Assembly (NCBI RefSeq): GCF_001854785.1 | Contig: NZ_MDFL01000170.1 | Coordinates: 17,684 to 23,636, forward strand | From: Mesorhizobium sp. ORS 3428 | GTDB lineage: Bacteria; Pseudomonadota; Alphaproteobacteria; Rhizobiales; Rhizobiaceae | Length of the DNA: 5,953 bases | Reading direction: 5' to 3' | Shown: positions 5,833 through 5,953 of the stretch, in pieces | Layout: each line of letters begins with the position of its first letter | Numbering within the stretch: position 1 is the first letter of the stretch | Program-made: the position numbers and the translations under genes | Notes under the pieces: model-generated | What the model saw: only the letters and a program-made list of their open reading frames with translations | What the model was told of the DNA's origin: nothing | Databases searched by the model: none

Positions 5833-5953
5833 CACCCCCCTCTGGCCTGCCGGCCATCTCCCCCGCAAGGGGGGAGATCGGATGTCGCGGCGGCTTCGCC
5901 AATCTCCAGCGCCGCAGGAAGAACGGCAGGCTGAAGCTGCCAATCTCCCCCCT
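5833..5953. repeat. RIME-like palindromic repeat element, copy 3 (arm type B), cut by window edge
   Basis: Begins 27 nt after the methyltransferase stop with CACCCCCCTCT and runs to the window end, where the second arm has just started (ATCTCCCCCCT). The first arm has the ATCTCCCCC/GGGGGAGAT hairpin. The first 57 nt are identical to copy 2 read on the minus strand. Beyond them the core diverges and instead carries GGCTTCGCCAATC (5892-5904) and GCGCCGCAGGAA (5909-5920), close to the core of copy 1. The visible 121 nt correspond to roughly 123 nt of copy 2, so about 35 nt should remain outside the window. Its hairpin could mark the 3' end of the methyltransferase transcript. Confidence 0.88.

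Noticed and set aside
1715..5953. Repeats considered as CRISPR array or insertion sequences
   Set aside because: The copies are far apart with genes between them, carry no transposase and have no regular spacers. They are non-coding palindromic elements.

Overview
The window reads as GC-rich alphaproteobacterial chromosome, most likely Rhizobiales and probably Mesorhizobium or a close relative. This rests on the GC-rich coding style, the dispersed intergenic palindromic repeats resembling rhizobial RIME-type mosaic elements, and the protein families present. The genus is an inference from style and cannot be proved from this stretch.

Layout, left to right. A complete tRNA-Thr(CGT) lies on the minus strand (72-147), with a plausible promoter just upstream (180-208) overlapped by a perfect 9-bp palindrome. 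A gap of about 340 bases separates it from a plus-strand gene (492-1682, TTG start). That gene encodes an unrecognised single-pass membrane protein with a helical cytoplasmic N-terminus, a Pro/Ala-rich linker and a probable periplasmic C-terminal domain. It converges on the next gene, and the space between the two stops is filled by a palindromic repeat element (1715-1891).

The centre is a two-gene minus-strand unit: a metallo-beta-lactamase/beta-CASP exonuclease (3771-4781) followed by a bacterial ATP-dependent DNA ligase (1931-3535). Both belong to the known 'ligase-associated DNA damage response' set, which in many bacteria also includes an Lhr-type DEXH helicase and the metallophosphoesterase PdeM. 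Neither of those two is in this window. A second repeat element (3570-3727) sits between exonuclease and ligase and opens a 235-base gap inside what would otherwise be a tight operon.

Divergent from the exonuclease, across 106 bases, is a plus-strand TPR/SAM-dependent methyltransferase (4888-5805). It is followed by a third repeat element (5833 to the window edge) that is the same subtype as the second but in opposite orientation.

Exonuclease and ligase probably cooperate in repair, with 3' end or nuclease processing followed by ATP-dependent sealing. The membrane protein and the methyltransferase have no evident functional link to them. I see no wholly new system. The most notable points are the repeat family (three copies, two arm types sharing one core), its insertion inside the repair operon, the reduced repair cluster, the palindrome over the tRNA promoter, and the uncharacterised membrane protein.
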